Source: Amycolatopsis marina (GTDB lineage Bacteria; Actinomycetota; Actinomycetes; Mycobacteriales; Pseudonocardiaceae). Taken from it: a stretch of 64,000 nucleotides of DNA. Under the pieces are notes generated by a model. It was not told the DNA's origin and ran no database searches. It saw nothing but the letters and a program-made list of their open reading frames with translations. Below are positions 33,594-42,335 of this stretch, piece after piece; position 1 is the first letter of the stretch; each line of letters opens with the position of its first letter. The position numbers and the translations under genes are program-made. The DNA lies in contig NZ_FOKG01000019.1 in the NCBI RefSeq assembly GCF_900111885.1, positions 62,001 through 126,000 of the forward strand, read 5' to 3'.

Positions 33594-34202
33594 ATGACCG
33601 CTGCCCCGTCGAGCAGGCCGGCCCGCCGCGGCCGCCCCGGCTACGACCTGGAATCTCTCCTTCAGGTCGCCGTCATGTTGTTCAACGAACGCGGCTATGA
33701 CGGCACAAGTATGGAGGACCTCTCCCGCAAACTCGGCATCACCAAATCCGCCATCTACCACCACGTGCCCAGTAAGCAGGAACTTCTCCGCCTCGCCACC
33801 AACCGTGCCCTCGACACCCTCAGCACGGTCGCCACCGAAGCGCACTCCACCTCCGGTCCGGCCATCGATCGCCTCGAACACCTCATCCATCGCAGCGTCA
33901 CCGTCCTCATTGACCAACTGCCCTTCGTGACCCTCCTACTGCGCATCCGCGGCAACACCCCCGTCGAACGCGCCGCCCTCACCCGCCGCCGCCACATCGA
34001 CCACCTCGTGACCGAACTCGTCACCCAGGCCGCCCAGGACGGCGACCTCCGCCCCGACATCGACCCCGCCACCACCAGCCGCCTCCTCTTCGGCATGATC
34101 AACTCGCTCGTCGAGTGGTACCGCCCCCGCCGCGGCACCAACCCCGACCAGATCGCCGACGCCGTCACCACCATCGCCCTCCACGGCATCCGCAACTCCT
34201 GA
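33594..34202 (+). CDS. TetR-family regulator, probable PaaR
   Basis: A 202-residue TetR protein. After a basic N-terminus (RPARRGRPGYD) comes the helix-turn-helix YDGTSMEDLSRKLGITKSA then IYHHVPSKQELL (about residues 40-70), followed by a ligand-binding half. It is co-oriented with paaI-paaK and separated from paaK by 22 bp, so it is likely the local repressor responding to phenylacetyl-CoA. Candidate sites lie at 30744 and 31761. A PaaX-like gene at 41318 is a second regulator but is not beside the paa genes. Confidence 0.85.
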   Translation: MTAAPSSRPARRGRPGYDLESLLQVAVMLFNERGYDGTSMEDLSRKLGITKSAIYHHVPSKQELLRLATNRALDTLSTVATEAHSTSGPAIDRLEHLIHRSVTVLIDQLPFVTLLLRIRGNTPVERAALTRRRHIDHLVTELVTQAAQDGDLRPDIDPATTSRLLFGMINSLVEWYRPRRGTNPDQIADAVTTIALHGIRNS

Positions 34203-34217
34203 TTTTGCACTTTCAGG

Positions 34218-34301
34218 GCGGGTGTTTGCGGTTTGTGTGCGGGTGTTTGCGGTTTGTGTGCGGGTGTTTGCGGTTTGTGTGCGGGTGTTTGCGGTTTGTG
34301 C
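34218..34301. repeat. Four head-to-tail 21-bp tandem repeats
   Basis: The 21-bp unit consists of GCGGGTGTTTGC followed by GGTTTGTGT. It occurs four times without a gap, the last copy differing only in its final base. It begins 16 bp after the tetR stop. The 21-bp period stays in frame in any reading, but nothing suggests it is translated. Confidence 0.9.
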
Positions 34302-34357
34302 GCGTTTTCGGGGGACACGTGGTGGGGTTTCGGGCTCGCCTTCGGCGCGCCCTGCGC

Positions 34358-34406
34358 AATTGTCGCTCCACGCATCACCCTTTCGGGGTGGCCGGGAGCG
34401 ACAATT
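34358..34406. repeat. 49-bp imperfect hairpin with 12-bp perfect outer arms
   Basis: The arms are AATTGTCGCTCC and GGAGCGACAATT. An inner stem, CACCC with GGGTG, sits around a TTTCG loop. The element is AT-rich at its ends, unlike its surroundings. It may end the paaIK-tetR transcript or mark the edge of the repeat that carries the DUF222 gene. The rest of 34302-34507 shows no other feature. Confidence 0.6.
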
Positions 34407-34507
34407 ACCCAGGGAACGAGACCGCTGCGCCGGTTTCTGTCGGACCCCCTTCCTACAATTGTGGGCTCGTCGCACGATTGCAGTCGATCGAGCGGACACG
34501 GTCCACA

Positions 34508-35607
34508 ATGGAGGCGCGGCAGCTGTGTGACATCGCCGAGCTGGCGTCCACGTCACCGGGGATCCCTCGGGACGTGGCGCAGGAAGTCGCGCTGGCGTTG
34601 TCGATCACTCCGCATTGCGCGGAGCGGATGGTGTCGCTCGCGGTGGCGTTGACGACCCGACTGCCGCACACCCTGGCCGCGATGCGGGCCGGGGTAGTGG
34701 ACGGGTACAAGGCCTCCAAGATCGCCGACGTCACTGGGTGTCTGTCCGATGATCTCGCGCGGCTTGCCGATGAGCGGTTGTCGCAGCGGTTGGCGGGCAA
34801 AGACCCGACGCGGTTGCGGCGGGCGGCGAACCATGTCGTCGCCCAGGTCGACCCCGACGGCTACGCCAAACGCGTCGCCCGACGGCGGGCGGAACGGTCC
34901 GTGCAGTTGGTGCCGCAGGGCGAGGGCATGGCCACCCTGATCGCCGACCTGCCCGCCGAAATCGCCACCTCGATCTACGCCCGCATCGACCGCGAAGTCC
35001 GACGATTACGCCACGCCGGAGCGACCGACACCCTAGACCAACTCCGCGCCGACTTGTTCGGGAAGCTGTGCCTGCGTGACGGCACCGGCACCGGGTCGGG
35101 GAACATGCGGGCGGAGGTGTTCGTCTACATCGCCGCCACCACCCTCCTCCACCTCGACAACCAACCCGCCGAGATGACCGGGCACGGCTACATCCCCGCC
35201 TGGCTGGCCCGCCAGATCGCCACCGGACCCAACACCACCTGGCGCCGCATCCTCACCGACCCGATCACCGGGCACCCCACCGACCTCGGCCGCACCCGCT
35301 ACCGCCGCCCTCGACGAATTCATCCGCATCCGCGACCGCGAATGCCGCACACCCGGCTGCCACCGACCCGCGCAATCCTGCGAACTCGACCACAGCCTCG
35401 ACTGGCGCAAGCACGGCACCACCACCGAACAACGCCTCATCAGCCTCTGCAAAACCCACCACCAACTCAAAGACCAACCCGACTGGCACCACACCGTCAA
35501 CCCACACGACAACACCCTCACCATCACCACACCCACCAGACACCACCACACCACACGACCACCCCGCCTCCACAAACCCGTCAAGTACAACCCGCCGAAG
35601 ACTTGAC
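34508..35607 (+). pseudogene. DUF222/HNH endonuclease (13E12-family repeat) gene, frameshifted
   Basis: From ATG 34508 the frame encodes a DUF222 domain (VALALSITPHCAERMVSLAV; ATLIADLPAEIATSIYARID) up to DLGRTRYR near 35305. The reading then shifts. In another frame the expected HNH nuclease domain continues (ALDEFIRIRDRECRTPGCHR; CELDHSLDWRKHG; ISLCKTHHQLK) to a stop at 35605-35607. The junction CGCTACCGCCGCCCTC looks like a short deletion of bases from a GC-rich repeat, perhaps 8 nt if the usual RYRPPAALDEF was present. Such genes occur in many near-identical copies in actinobacterial genomes. A sequencing error is the main alternative. Confidence 0.8.
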
Positions 35608-35637
35608 AAATCGACTTGCTGTTTCTGCAATAGGCAG

Positions 35638-36207
35638 ATGGAAGATGTGCTGGCCGCAGTGGGGCCACGACTCAAACTCATCCGTCAGCAACGCGAGTGC
35701 ACCCTCTCGACCTTGTCGGAGATCACGGGGATCTCGGTCAGTACGCTGTCCCGGCTCGAATCCGGACAGCGGAAACCGAGCCTGGAGCTACTTCTCCCGA
35801 TCGCCCACGCACACCAGGTGCCTCTGGACGAACTGGTGGACGCCCCGCCGGTCGGCGATCCGCGGGTGCGGTTGAAGCCGGTCAAGCGCGGGGACACGAC
35901 CGTGGTGCCGTTGACTCAGCAACCCGGTGGTCTGCAGGCGTTCAAGATGGTCTTCGACCGCACCCGGTGCGAACCCGATCCGCGCACGCACGAGGGTTAC
36001 GAGTGGCTGTACGTGCTCAGCGGGAAGGCACGGCTGATACTCGCGGACCACGACGTCGTGCTCAAGGTCGGCGAGGCCGCCGAATTCGACACTCGGCTGC
36101 CACACTGGTTCGGCAGTACGGGCGATGCGCCGGTCGAAATCCTCAGCCTGTTCGGGCCACAGGGCGAGCGGATGCACGTACGGGCGAAACCCGCCGGAGA
36201 AAGGTAG
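35638..36207 (+). CDS. XRE helix-turn-helix regulator with C-terminal cupin
   Basis: A 189-residue regulator. The XRE domain is at residues 9-65 (LKLIRQQRECTLSTLSEITG then ISVSTLSRLESGQRKPS). A cupin domain at about 105-180 carries THEGYEWLYVLSGKARLIL and FDTRLPHWFGS. Such proteins sense a small ligand through the cupin. It ends 7 bp before the flavoprotein oxidoreductase gene in the same direction, so the two are probably co-transcribed and functionally linked. Confidence 0.92.
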   Translation: MEDVLAAVGPRLKLIRQQRECTLSTLSEITGISVSTLSRLESGQRKPSLELLLPIAHAHQVPLDELVDAPPVGDPRVRLKPVKRGDTTVVPLTQQPGGLQAFKMVFDRTRCEPDPRTHEGYEWLYVLSGKARLILADHDVVLKVGEAAEFDTRLPHWFGSTGDAPVEILSLFGPQGERMHVRAKPAGER

Positions 36208-36214
36208 ACACCGG

Positions 36215-37255
36215 ATGGAACCACTGGACGTCATCGTCATCGGCGGCGGGCAGGCCGGCCTCGGCATGGGGTACCGGCTGCGGCAGGCGGGGCTGAGCTT
36301 CACCATCGTGGACGAACGGCCACGCACCGGCGACGTCTGGCGTGATCGGTGGGACTCGCTCAGACTCTTCACCCCTCGCCCTTTCGTGAACCTACCCGGC
36401 CTCAAAGCCCCTGGTGACATGCAGTACTACCCGACGAAAGACGAGATCGCCGACTACCTCCAGCGGTATCGCGAGCAGTTCGACCTCCCCGTCCGCAATG
36501 GTTTCCGGGTACAGAGTCTCCAGTCGCGCAACGGTGTCTTCGCCGCCACCGGGGACGATGAGACTCTGGAGGCCAAGGCAGTGGTGATCGCGGCGGGACC
36601 ATTCCACACCCCGCACGTACCAGCGTGCGCGCACCAACTCGACTCCGCCGTACGGCAGTTGCACTCGCAGGACTACCGCCGGCCGGACGACCTCGGCCCC
36701 GGGAACGTCCTCGTTGTGGGCGGCGGAAACTCCGCAACACAGATCGCGGAGGAACTCTCCGCCGGACGCCGGGTGACGATCGCGACCAACGGCCAAATCG
36801 CCTATGCCCCGAAAACGATCGCGGGTGTGAGCCTGTTCTGGTTCATGCATCTGACCGGTATGTTGCGCGCCGACAAGGACGCCTGGGTCTCGCGGTACGC
36901 GCGGCCCCACTCGGACACCGTCATCGGCTTCAATCTCAGGAAGCTGATTGATCAGCACGTCGTCCGACACATTCCGCACAGGGTCACCGACTGCGACGGG
37001 CGCGAGGTCGCCTTCGCCGACGGCACCCGGGAGGGCTTCGACAACGTCCTGTGGTGCACCGGTTTCCGGCCCGGCTATGAGTGGCTCAAGGTGGTCAATG
37101 CCCTCGACGAGGCGGGGAGTCCACAACAGACTCGAGGGATCTCGCCGGTGCCCGGCCTGTACTGGCTGGGACATCCCTGGCAGAACCGGCTGAACTCCGC
37201 ACTCCTCAACGGTGTGGACATGGAGACACGGCAACTGATGCGCCACATCGGCTGA
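36215..37255 (+). CDS. Flavin-dependent oxidoreductase (monooxygenase/thioredoxin-reductase-like)
   Basis: A 346-residue FAD/NAD(P)-binding protein from ATG 36215, with GGAGAAAGG upstream. The FAD loop is IVIGGGQAGLGMGYRLR at residues 8-24. The NAD(P) loop is VLVVGGGNSATQIAEEL in the middle. The WRDRWDSLRLFTPR stretch recalls small flavin monooxygenases of the CzcO/YpdA type. Its neighbour, an XRE-cupin regulator, probably controls it. The substrate is unknown; metal, sulfide or small organic oxidation are all possible. Confidence 0.85.
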   Translation: MEPLDVIVIGGGQAGLGMGYRLRQAGLSFTIVDERPRTGDVWRDRWDSLRLFTPRPFVNLPGLKAPGDMQYYPTKDEIADYLQRYREQFDLPVRNGFRVQSLQSRNGVFAATGDDETLEAKAVVIAAGPFHTPHVPACAHQLDSAVRQLHSQDYRRPDDLGPGNVLVVGGGNSATQIAEELSAGRRVTIATNGQIAYAPKTIAGVSLFWFMHLTGMLRADKDAWVSRYARPHSDTVIGFNLRKLIDQHVVRHIPHRVTDCDGREVAFADGTREGFDNVLWCTGFRPGYEWLKVVNALDEAGSPQQTRGISPVPGLYWLGHPWQNRLNSALLNGVDMETRQLMRHIG

Positions 37256-37268
37256 GGCGCCAGCAGCG

Positions 37269-38327
37269 TCAGGGAATGATCCTGCGGCCGCGGAGGTCGT
37301 CGAAGATGGACATGAACATCTTCTCGGTGTCGACAAACTCATGGAAACCGAAGCGGCGAGCCTTCGATCCATCGGCGAGCACGTCGTAGTCCCAGGAGAA
37401 GACAAAGTCGCCGAACGCCCAGGACGACACATCTCGATAGCTGTTGGGTTCCAGTCCGAACTTGGCGACCATCGTGTCCCACAACGGTTCCTTGTCGGCC
37501 ATCGCGGCCTCGAGCGACATCGGCAGCGGCGGCGCCACTTCCAGGTCGAAGTAGCGGGCGATCTTCGGCCACAACTCGCTCCAACGGAACAGATCGCCGT
37601 TGTTGATGTTGAACGCCTGGTTGCCGCACCGTTTGTCGGTAGCCGCCCACACTGTCGCCCGCGCCAGCAAACCGGCGTCGGTCATCTCGAGCAGACTGTC
37701 ATAGGCGCCGGGCTTGCCCGGGAACCGCAGTGGCAGACCGAGTTCCTTGGACATGCTGGCGTAGATGGCGATCACCATGGCGAGGTTCATCGGGTTGCCG
37801 AGTGCTACTCCACTCACCACCGAGGGCCGCAGGGCGGAGCAGGTCCAGGACTTGCCCCGCTGCCGGTGCATCAGGAAGTCCTGCTGGTCGACGTTGAACT
37901 CGGGCGGCATGTGCCCGGCGTCGCTCTCCCGCGCCGGGGTCTTGAACGGCCCGAGATGCGCACCATAGACCTTGTAACCCTGCATGAGGCTGACATGGCG
38001 CAGATCGTCGGCGACCGGCTCGACCGCGTCGACGACGTTGACCAGCATCGCCAGATTGGGCTCGACCAGCTCCGCCCAGGTCGGCCGTTCCTGGTACGCG
38101 GCATAGAAAATATGGGTGACCTCGCGCAGATCGCCGAGCTTGGCCGCGGAGTCGGCGCGGTCGAGCAGGTCCACCCGCAGGTGCCGGACCCGGCAGGAGT
38201 CCGCACCGCCCCGCCGAGAGAGACCGATGACGTCCCAGTCACCGAGTTCGAGCAGGTGGTCCACGAGGTTGCGGCCGATGACCCCGTTCGCCCCGACGAC
38301 CAGACCAACGTTGCGGTGAGAACTCAT
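37269..38327 (-). CDS. PRISE-type SDR (iridoid synthase / progesterone 5-beta-reductase-like)
   Basis: A 352-residue atypical SDR. The NADP loop VVGANGVIGRNLVDHL is near residue 10. VTHIFYAAYQERPTW and MQGYKVYGAHLGPFKTPARE follow, with the YKVYG and Lys pattern of the PRISE group. These enzymes reduce activated C=C bonds using NADPH; plant members act on enones. ATG 38327 is chosen; a frame 17 codons longer has no better support. It is convergent with the flavoprotein gene. Actinobacterial relatives have no firmly known substrate. Confidence 0.85.
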   Translation of the reverse strand: MSSHRNVGLVVGANGVIGRNLVDHLLELGDWDVIGLSRRGGADSCRVRHLRVDLLDRADSAAKLGDLREVTHIFYAAYQERPTWAELVEPNLAMLVNVVDAVEPVADDLRHVSLMQGYKVYGAHLGPFKTPARESDAGHMPPEFNVDQQDFLMHRQRGKSWTCSALRPSVVSGVALGNPMNLAMVIAIYASMSKELGLPLRFPGKPGAYDSLLEMTDAGLLARATVWAATDKRCGNQAFNINNGDLFRWSELWPKIARYFDLEVAPPLPMSLEAAMADKEPLWDTMVAKFGLEPNSYRDVSSWAFGDFVFSWDYDVLADGSKARRFGFHEFVDTEKMFMSIFDDLRGRRIIP

Positions 38328-38517
38328 GAGAGCGATCGTCGTCCACGCCTGATCATTGGTCCAAGGCTTGTTCTTCATCCGACCTATGAGCTCTGCTCAT
38401 GACACTGGGTACGAGCGGCGTGCCACGCAGTGGAACCCGGGCGGGTGCGCGGGATCTCCGCGCACCCGCCCGGTTGTCAGGCAGGGCAGCGCGCCGCGCC
38501 GACGGCACGGCCGCCGC

Positions 38518-38820
38518 TTACCGCACCGATCCCCGCATATCCTCGGCACAGCACGCTGCCCTGGTCCGGTGGGAGAATCCGCGTTCACGTTCGTCGCATT
38601 CCGGGCACGCCTGCAGTACGGCGAGATAGTCGGCAGTTGCGGGCACGCAAGCGGCACCGCAGACCGCGCGATACGCGATACCGAGGCGGTGACGAACAGG
38701 CTCGGCGCCGACCGGCACCCAGTGGATCCACCTGCGCTCGTCATCGACGACGCCGCCGAGCATCACGTGCCCCGGTGTCGAACTGTCCGGCACCACGGAC
38801 TTCGCGTGCCGCCGCCTCAC
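38518..38820 (-). CDS. Small Zn-ribbon-like protein downstream of the XRE regulator
   Basis: A frame of about 100 residues from GTG 38820, preceded by GGGGG. It contains DDERRWIHWVPVG, then AVCGAACVPATADYL, and LQACPECDERERG. Cysteines spaced as CGxxC and CPEC suggest a small zinc-binding fold. Actinobacteria often encode such HWVPVG...C...CPxC proteins beside XRE regulators of the kind at 38996. The start is uncertain, and longer in-frame options exist. The 38821-38995 gap holds an inverted repeat that may be the operator for this gene. Function unknown. Confidence 0.6.
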   Translation of the reverse strand: MRRRHAKSVVPDSSTPGHVMLGGVVDDERRWIHWVPVGAEPVRHRLGIAYRAVCGAACVPATADYLAVLQACPECDERERGFSHRTRAACCAEDMRGSVR

Positions 38821-38934
38821 AGGTACCCCCGCACCGGCACATCGCGTCCCGTGCTGCGGTCGACGCATTTCACCAGGTATCTGGTGCGCCAGATGAATCC
38901 CCAGCCGACACCAGCACCGCTGCTGTCCGTCATA

Positions 38935-38951
38935 ACTCACAAGCTATGAGT
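38935..38951. promoter_or_regulatory. 17-bp inverted repeat between the XRE gene and the Zn-ribbon gene
   Basis: ACTCACAAGCTATGAGT has ACTCA/TGAGT arms around an AGCT centre. Another ACTCA follows at 38960-38964. It is upstream of the small gene, so it may be the site at which the XRE protein regulates it. A short GTGTCC/GGACAC hairpin lies next to it at 38966-38984. Confidence 0.4.
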
Positions 38952-38995
38952 AATCTCTCACTCATTGTGTCCTTGCGGGACACACCTGACCGGTT

Positions 38996-40189
38996 TCACC
39001 CAGTTGGCGCCACACCCATTCGCCACGCGAGCCCGCGCAACTCCCGGCCGCCCGCGTCCCGCTGCGCCCTTCTGAGCTGGTCAGCCACGGCTTCCCGGGC
39101 GAACACGTTGTTGCGGATCTTCTGCGGCGCAAGCTGTTCGGCTTTCAGCAGCGCCACCAGACCGCGTTCCCGGGTCTTCGCCTCGGTCATCAGACCGCGG
39201 CCGTAGTCCATCCAGAACGCCGCCTGCCGGGACTGGGAAACGCCACCAGGGCGGACCGAGGACGCGATCTCCTCGACCTTGGCGCCGTAGCCAAGTTCCA
39301 CACCGATCGACACCTGCCAGATGCCTACGTTCGTCCGGCCGAAGTTCGTCTGCATCCACGGGCTGACATCGGCCTCGATGCACTCGGCCAGATCCGCCGC
39401 CTCGTCGAGGTGGGTCCGCGCCGTGTCCGCGTTTCCCTGTGCTGCCGACGCGAGCGCGGCCGTCAGATGGGCAAGGCCTGCCGTCTCGGTGCGAGCACCC
39501 TGCGCGTCGGCGACCCCGACGGCGAGCTCGTACTGACGCCGCCGGTTGACCCCGCCGAGAAGCTGCGCGCGCTGATAACCCGCATATGTGGTCCACATCG
39601 GATCGTCAAGTCGCTCGGCCACCTGCCGCATCCGCTCCACCGCCAGCGTCGGCAATCCCCCGACACCGAGGTCATGAGCCAGGTACGCAGCGGACTTGTA
39701 CGCGCTCAGCAGGCCGATCAGCGCGGCACGCTGGTGCCGCTGATCTTCGACCGCAGCAAGCAGATCCCTGATCAGCACGGGAAGCAACTCGGCCTGCGCG
39801 GCGAAATCCGCGTTCGGCCGGAGCACTGTGTTCAGTCGCTCGAGATCCGCCCGCACGAGCTGCCACGACCGCTGGGGGCCGTCCGGCACCTCGCCCACCC
39901 ACCACGCGGTGAGTGCGTCCTCAATGGCCGGTACCGCCGCGTGCACGTCGCCGGACGGCACGTCGACAGGGGCGTAGGGCTTGCCGATCAGCTCCGAAGG
40001 GGACACCCGCAGGGTCGCCGACAGTGCCTCCAGCACCTTGCGGCTGTTGACCGGCTTGTCGCCCCGTTCGATTTTCGCCAGGTAGCCGTAGCTGATCCCG
40101 GACAACTCCGCCGTGGCGCGCAGACCGAGTTGCCGCCAGGAGCGGATTTCCCGCAGCCGACGGCCGATATCGCTACTGCCATAGTCCAC
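38996..40189 (-). CDS. XRE-family regulator with long TPR-like C-terminal domain
   Basis: A 397-residue protein starting at GTG 40189, preceded by AAGGGTGG. The helix-turn-helix is at residues 10-62 (LREIRSWRQLGLRATAELSG then ISYGYLAKIERGDKPVNS). The remaining 330 residues are helical, with repeated LAHLTAALASAAQGN-type segments like tetratricopeptide repeats. Similar large XRE proteins in actinobacteria act in development or secondary metabolism with a small protein partner encoded nearby, here the Zn-ribbon gene. It is divergent from a LysR gene; the 205-bp gap holds AGAGT/ACTC repeats. Confidence 0.9.
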   Translation of the reverse strand: MDYGSSDIGRRLREIRSWRQLGLRATAELSGISYGYLAKIERGDKPVNSRKVLEALSATLRVSPSELIGKPYAPVDVPSGDVHAAVPAIEDALTAWWVGEVPDGPQRSWQLVRADLERLNTVLRPNADFAAQAELLPVLIRDLLAAVEDQRHQRAALIGLLSAYKSAAYLAHDLGVGGLPTLAVERMRQVAERLDDPMWTTYAGYQRAQLLGGVNRRRQYELAVGVADAQGARTETAGLAHLTAALASAAQGNADTARTHLDEAADLAECIEADVSPWMQTNFGRTNVGIWQVSIGVELGYGAKVEEIASSVRPGGVSQSRQAAFWMDYGRGLMTEAKTRERGLVALLKAEQLAPQKIRNNVFAREAVADQLRRAQRDAGGRELRGLAWRMGVAPTG

Positions 40190-40394
40190 GGTGCTACCAC
40201 CCTTGTTCGTGACGTGACCACTCCGCGTACCCGTTGCCCCTCGGCAGCGAACGTCACTCCACGAAGAGGTACACACGTTAGAGTAACCAACTCCCCAACG
40301 AGTGAACACCGCTGACTGGTGATCTTCGCGGCGCCGGACATCGCCTCAGCATTAGCGTCCGGGCCCCTGCGTCCCATGCCGATAAGCTGCGTTC

Positions 40395-41303
40395 ATGGCG
40401 ACCTTGCGGCAGCTGGAGTACCTGGTGACGATCGTCGACGAGGGCTCGTTCACCCGTGCCGCCGCGCTGTTGCACGTCACCCAGCCCGCGCTGTCCCACC
40501 AGGTCAGAGCGCTGGAAAAGAGCATCGGTGGCCCACTGCTGGAGCGGGCCACCCGCTCGGTCCGACCCACGCCGATGGGCAGGGCGATGCTCCCGCACGC
40601 CCGGGCCGTGCTCGCCGACGCGGAGCGCGCCCGCTGCGCCGCACGCCAGGCCTCGGACCTGCAGCGGGGCGAACTGCAGCTCGCCACCGTGTACTCGGTC
40701 GGCCTCGGCGTGCTGCCACCGGTCCTGCGCACCTGGCGGCGCAGCCATCCGGGGATACGGATCCGGCTGTTCGAGCATCGGCACGCCGACGAGTTACGTG
40801 ACGCCATGCTCGCGGGCGAGGCCGATCTCGCCGTCGGCCCGCCCCCGCGCGAATGGGAGGGCGACGTCCGGCCACTCGGGACAGAGGAGTTCGTCGTCGT
40901 CCTACCCCCCGATGACCCCGCGGCGAGCGCGACCGACATCGAACTGCGCACCCTTGCCGACCGGGACTGGGTCCACTACGCACCGGGCAACGGGCTCGCC
41001 GACGTCGTCGACCAGGCCTGCGCCGCGGCGGGATTCCAGCCCCGCGCCGCCGTCCACACCGAACAGTCGGCCGCCGCCCCGCAACTCGCGGCGGCCGGCC
41101 TCGGCCCGGCTCTCGTGCCCGCGAACGTCATCCCGCCGAGGTTTACCGGAAGACTCCTCCGCCCGGACCCCCCGGTGCGACGGCCGTTGGCCGCCTACAC
41201 CAGGGGTGAAACCGACCCGGTCACCCGCGCTTTTGTCGACACGCTCATCGATACCGCGTGCGTGCTGCCCACCCACGTGGAACGGCGCCTGCGCCCGGAG
41301 TGA
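40395..41303 (+). CDS. LysR-family transcriptional regulator
   Basis: A 302-residue LysR protein. The winged helix-turn-helix spans residues 4-62 (LRQLEYLVTIVDEGSFTRAA; LLHVTQPALSHQVRALEKS), followed by an effector domain with VGPPPREWEGDVRPLG. It is convergent with the PaaX-like gene, with 14 bp between the stops. No enzyme gene sits divergently next to it, so its target is unclear; the neighbour across its promoter is the XRE regulator. Confidence 0.93.
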   Translation: MATLRQLEYLVTIVDEGSFTRAAALLHVTQPALSHQVRALEKSIGGPLLERATRSVRPTPMGRAMLPHARAVLADAERARCAARQASDLQRGELQLATVYSVGLGVLPPVLRTWRRSHPGIRIRLFEHRHADELRDAMLAGEADLAVGPPPREWEGDVRPLGTEEFVVVLPPDDPAASATDIELRTLADRDWVHYAPGNGLADVVDQACAAAGFQPRAAVHTEQSAAAPQLAAAGLGPALVPANVIPPRFTGRLLRPDPPVRRPLAAYTRGETDPVTRAFVDTLIDTACVLPTHVERRLRPE

Positions 41304-41317
41304 CCGTGTGTGTTTGG

Positions 41318-42190
41318 TTACGGCTGGTCGGCGTCCGCCTCGGTGTCCGGGATGGTGTCGAGCATTTCGGCGGCGATGGCCTTCGCCGCGGGCTCGAGGT
41401 CGGCATAGAGGGCGCGGAACGCCTTCTGCGCCCTCTCCGCGGGCCAGTCCTGCGGGAGATGTTGTTGTGGCAGCCGCGGATCCTGCCGGATGAGCTGTAG
41501 CCACTCGGTCTGCAGCAGCAGTTGCCGCGCGAGACTGTCCGGCAGACCGTTCGGCGGTTCCGCCGCGTCCCACCGTTCGAGGAACCAGGCGTACCGCGCC
41601 GCGAGGGTGTCCAGATCCCACGCGTCGTGCACGAGATCGTCCACATCGGTCGGCGGCAGGGCTCGTGCCTGGAACACCTTCACATGCCCCGCGGCCTCGA
41701 GACCCTCGATCAACGGGGCGACCTCGAGCGTAGATGGCGCGATCCACAGTCCACCCTGCAGGCTGCCGAACCCCGCCCAGAGCAGGCGCGAACGCAGCAC
41801 GTGACGCTGCCGCTGCCAGGACTCCGGCAGCGAGAACCCGAGCAGGGTCCAGGTGCCGTCCCAGTGCGTGTTGACGGCGCCGATCCGCCAGACCCGCGAC
41901 TCCCCCTCGTGCAGGATTTCCCTGGACCTCGGGGTGAGGCCGACGTAGACCTGCCTACCCCGGCGCACCCGGTGCAACAGTCCGCGTCTGGCCATCCGGC
42001 TCAGCGTCGACCGCGTCGCGTGCTCGGACACGCCGACCCTGCCCAGCACATCGAGCACGCTGGCCGTGGCCACGTGCACGCCCCTGCCGAGCACATAGCC
42101 GCCGAAGAAGGTGAGCAGCAGCGTCTGGGGGCGCGGTGCGCCCGCGACGTCTGCCTCGCTGCTCTCCGTCTCGAAGAGTTCGTCAGTCAC
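41318..42190 (-). CDS. PaaX-family transcriptional regulator
   Basis: A 290-residue regulator from GTG 42190. The N-terminal winged helix (LLLTFFGGYVLGRGVHVATA then SVLDVLGRVGVSEHATRSTLSR) is followed by the PaaX central part with WDGTWTLLGFSLPESWQRQR and LLWAGFGSLQGGLWIAPS, and then a helical C-terminal domain. PaaX proteins bind CoA thioesters of aromatic acids. It is not beside the paa genes but divergent from an MHS transporter. A 10-bp box here recurs at the acyl-CoA operon at 44472-48282. It more likely governs uptake and breakdown of another aromatic or alicyclic acid. Confidence 0.88.
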   Translation of the reverse strand: MTDELFETESSEADVAGAPRPQTLLLTFFGGYVLGRGVHVATASVLDVLGRVGVSEHATRSTLSRMARRGLLHRVRRGRQVYVGLTPRSREILHEGESRVWRIGAVNTHWDGTWTLLGFSLPESWQRQRHVLRSRLLWAGFGSLQGGLWIAPSTLEVAPLIEGLEAAGHVKVFQARALPPTDVDDLVHDAWDLDTLAARYAWFLERWDAAEPPNGLPDSLARQLLLQTEWLQLIRQDPRLPQQHLPQDWPAERAQKAFRALYADLEPAAKAIAAEMLDTIPDTEADADQP

Positions 42191-42211
42191 ACGACAAGAG
42201 TAGTGAACCCG

Positions 42212-42255
42212 ATATTGGGCACTCCCTTGACGGCCGTGACAGGATTGCTTACTTT
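42212..42255 (+). promoter_or_regulatory. Promoter of the MHS transporter with upstream 10-bp box
   Basis: ATATTGGGCA, then 5 nt, then TTGACG (-35), a 17-nt spacer and TACTTT (-10). The same box, spacing and -35 hexamer occur at 48320-48364. The box also overlaps the quasi-palindrome CCCGATATTGGG and is close to the PaaX start, so PaaX is the natural candidate to bind it. Confidence 0.65.
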
Positions 42256-42335
42256 GCTGAGGCATACGTGATGCGCGCCACGTCCGATTCATGTCCTATC
42301 CAGCACAGCGGCCACCGACCAGACAGGGCACCGCG

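Noticed and set aside
34207..34214. GCACTTTC word resembling half of the 22-bp paa palindrome
   Set aside because: Only eight bases match and the other half is missing; consistent with chance.
33755..34378. Minus-strand frame with repeated HKPQTPA units
   Set aside because: The repeat comes from the 21-bp tandem repeat, and the rest is antisense to the TetR gene.
41318..42190. Calling the PaaX-like gene the regulator of the paa operon
   Set aside because: It is 7 kb from the paa genes with unrelated genes between, and a TetR gene sits directly after paaK. The ATATTGGGCA box near PaaX was not seen at the paa promoters.
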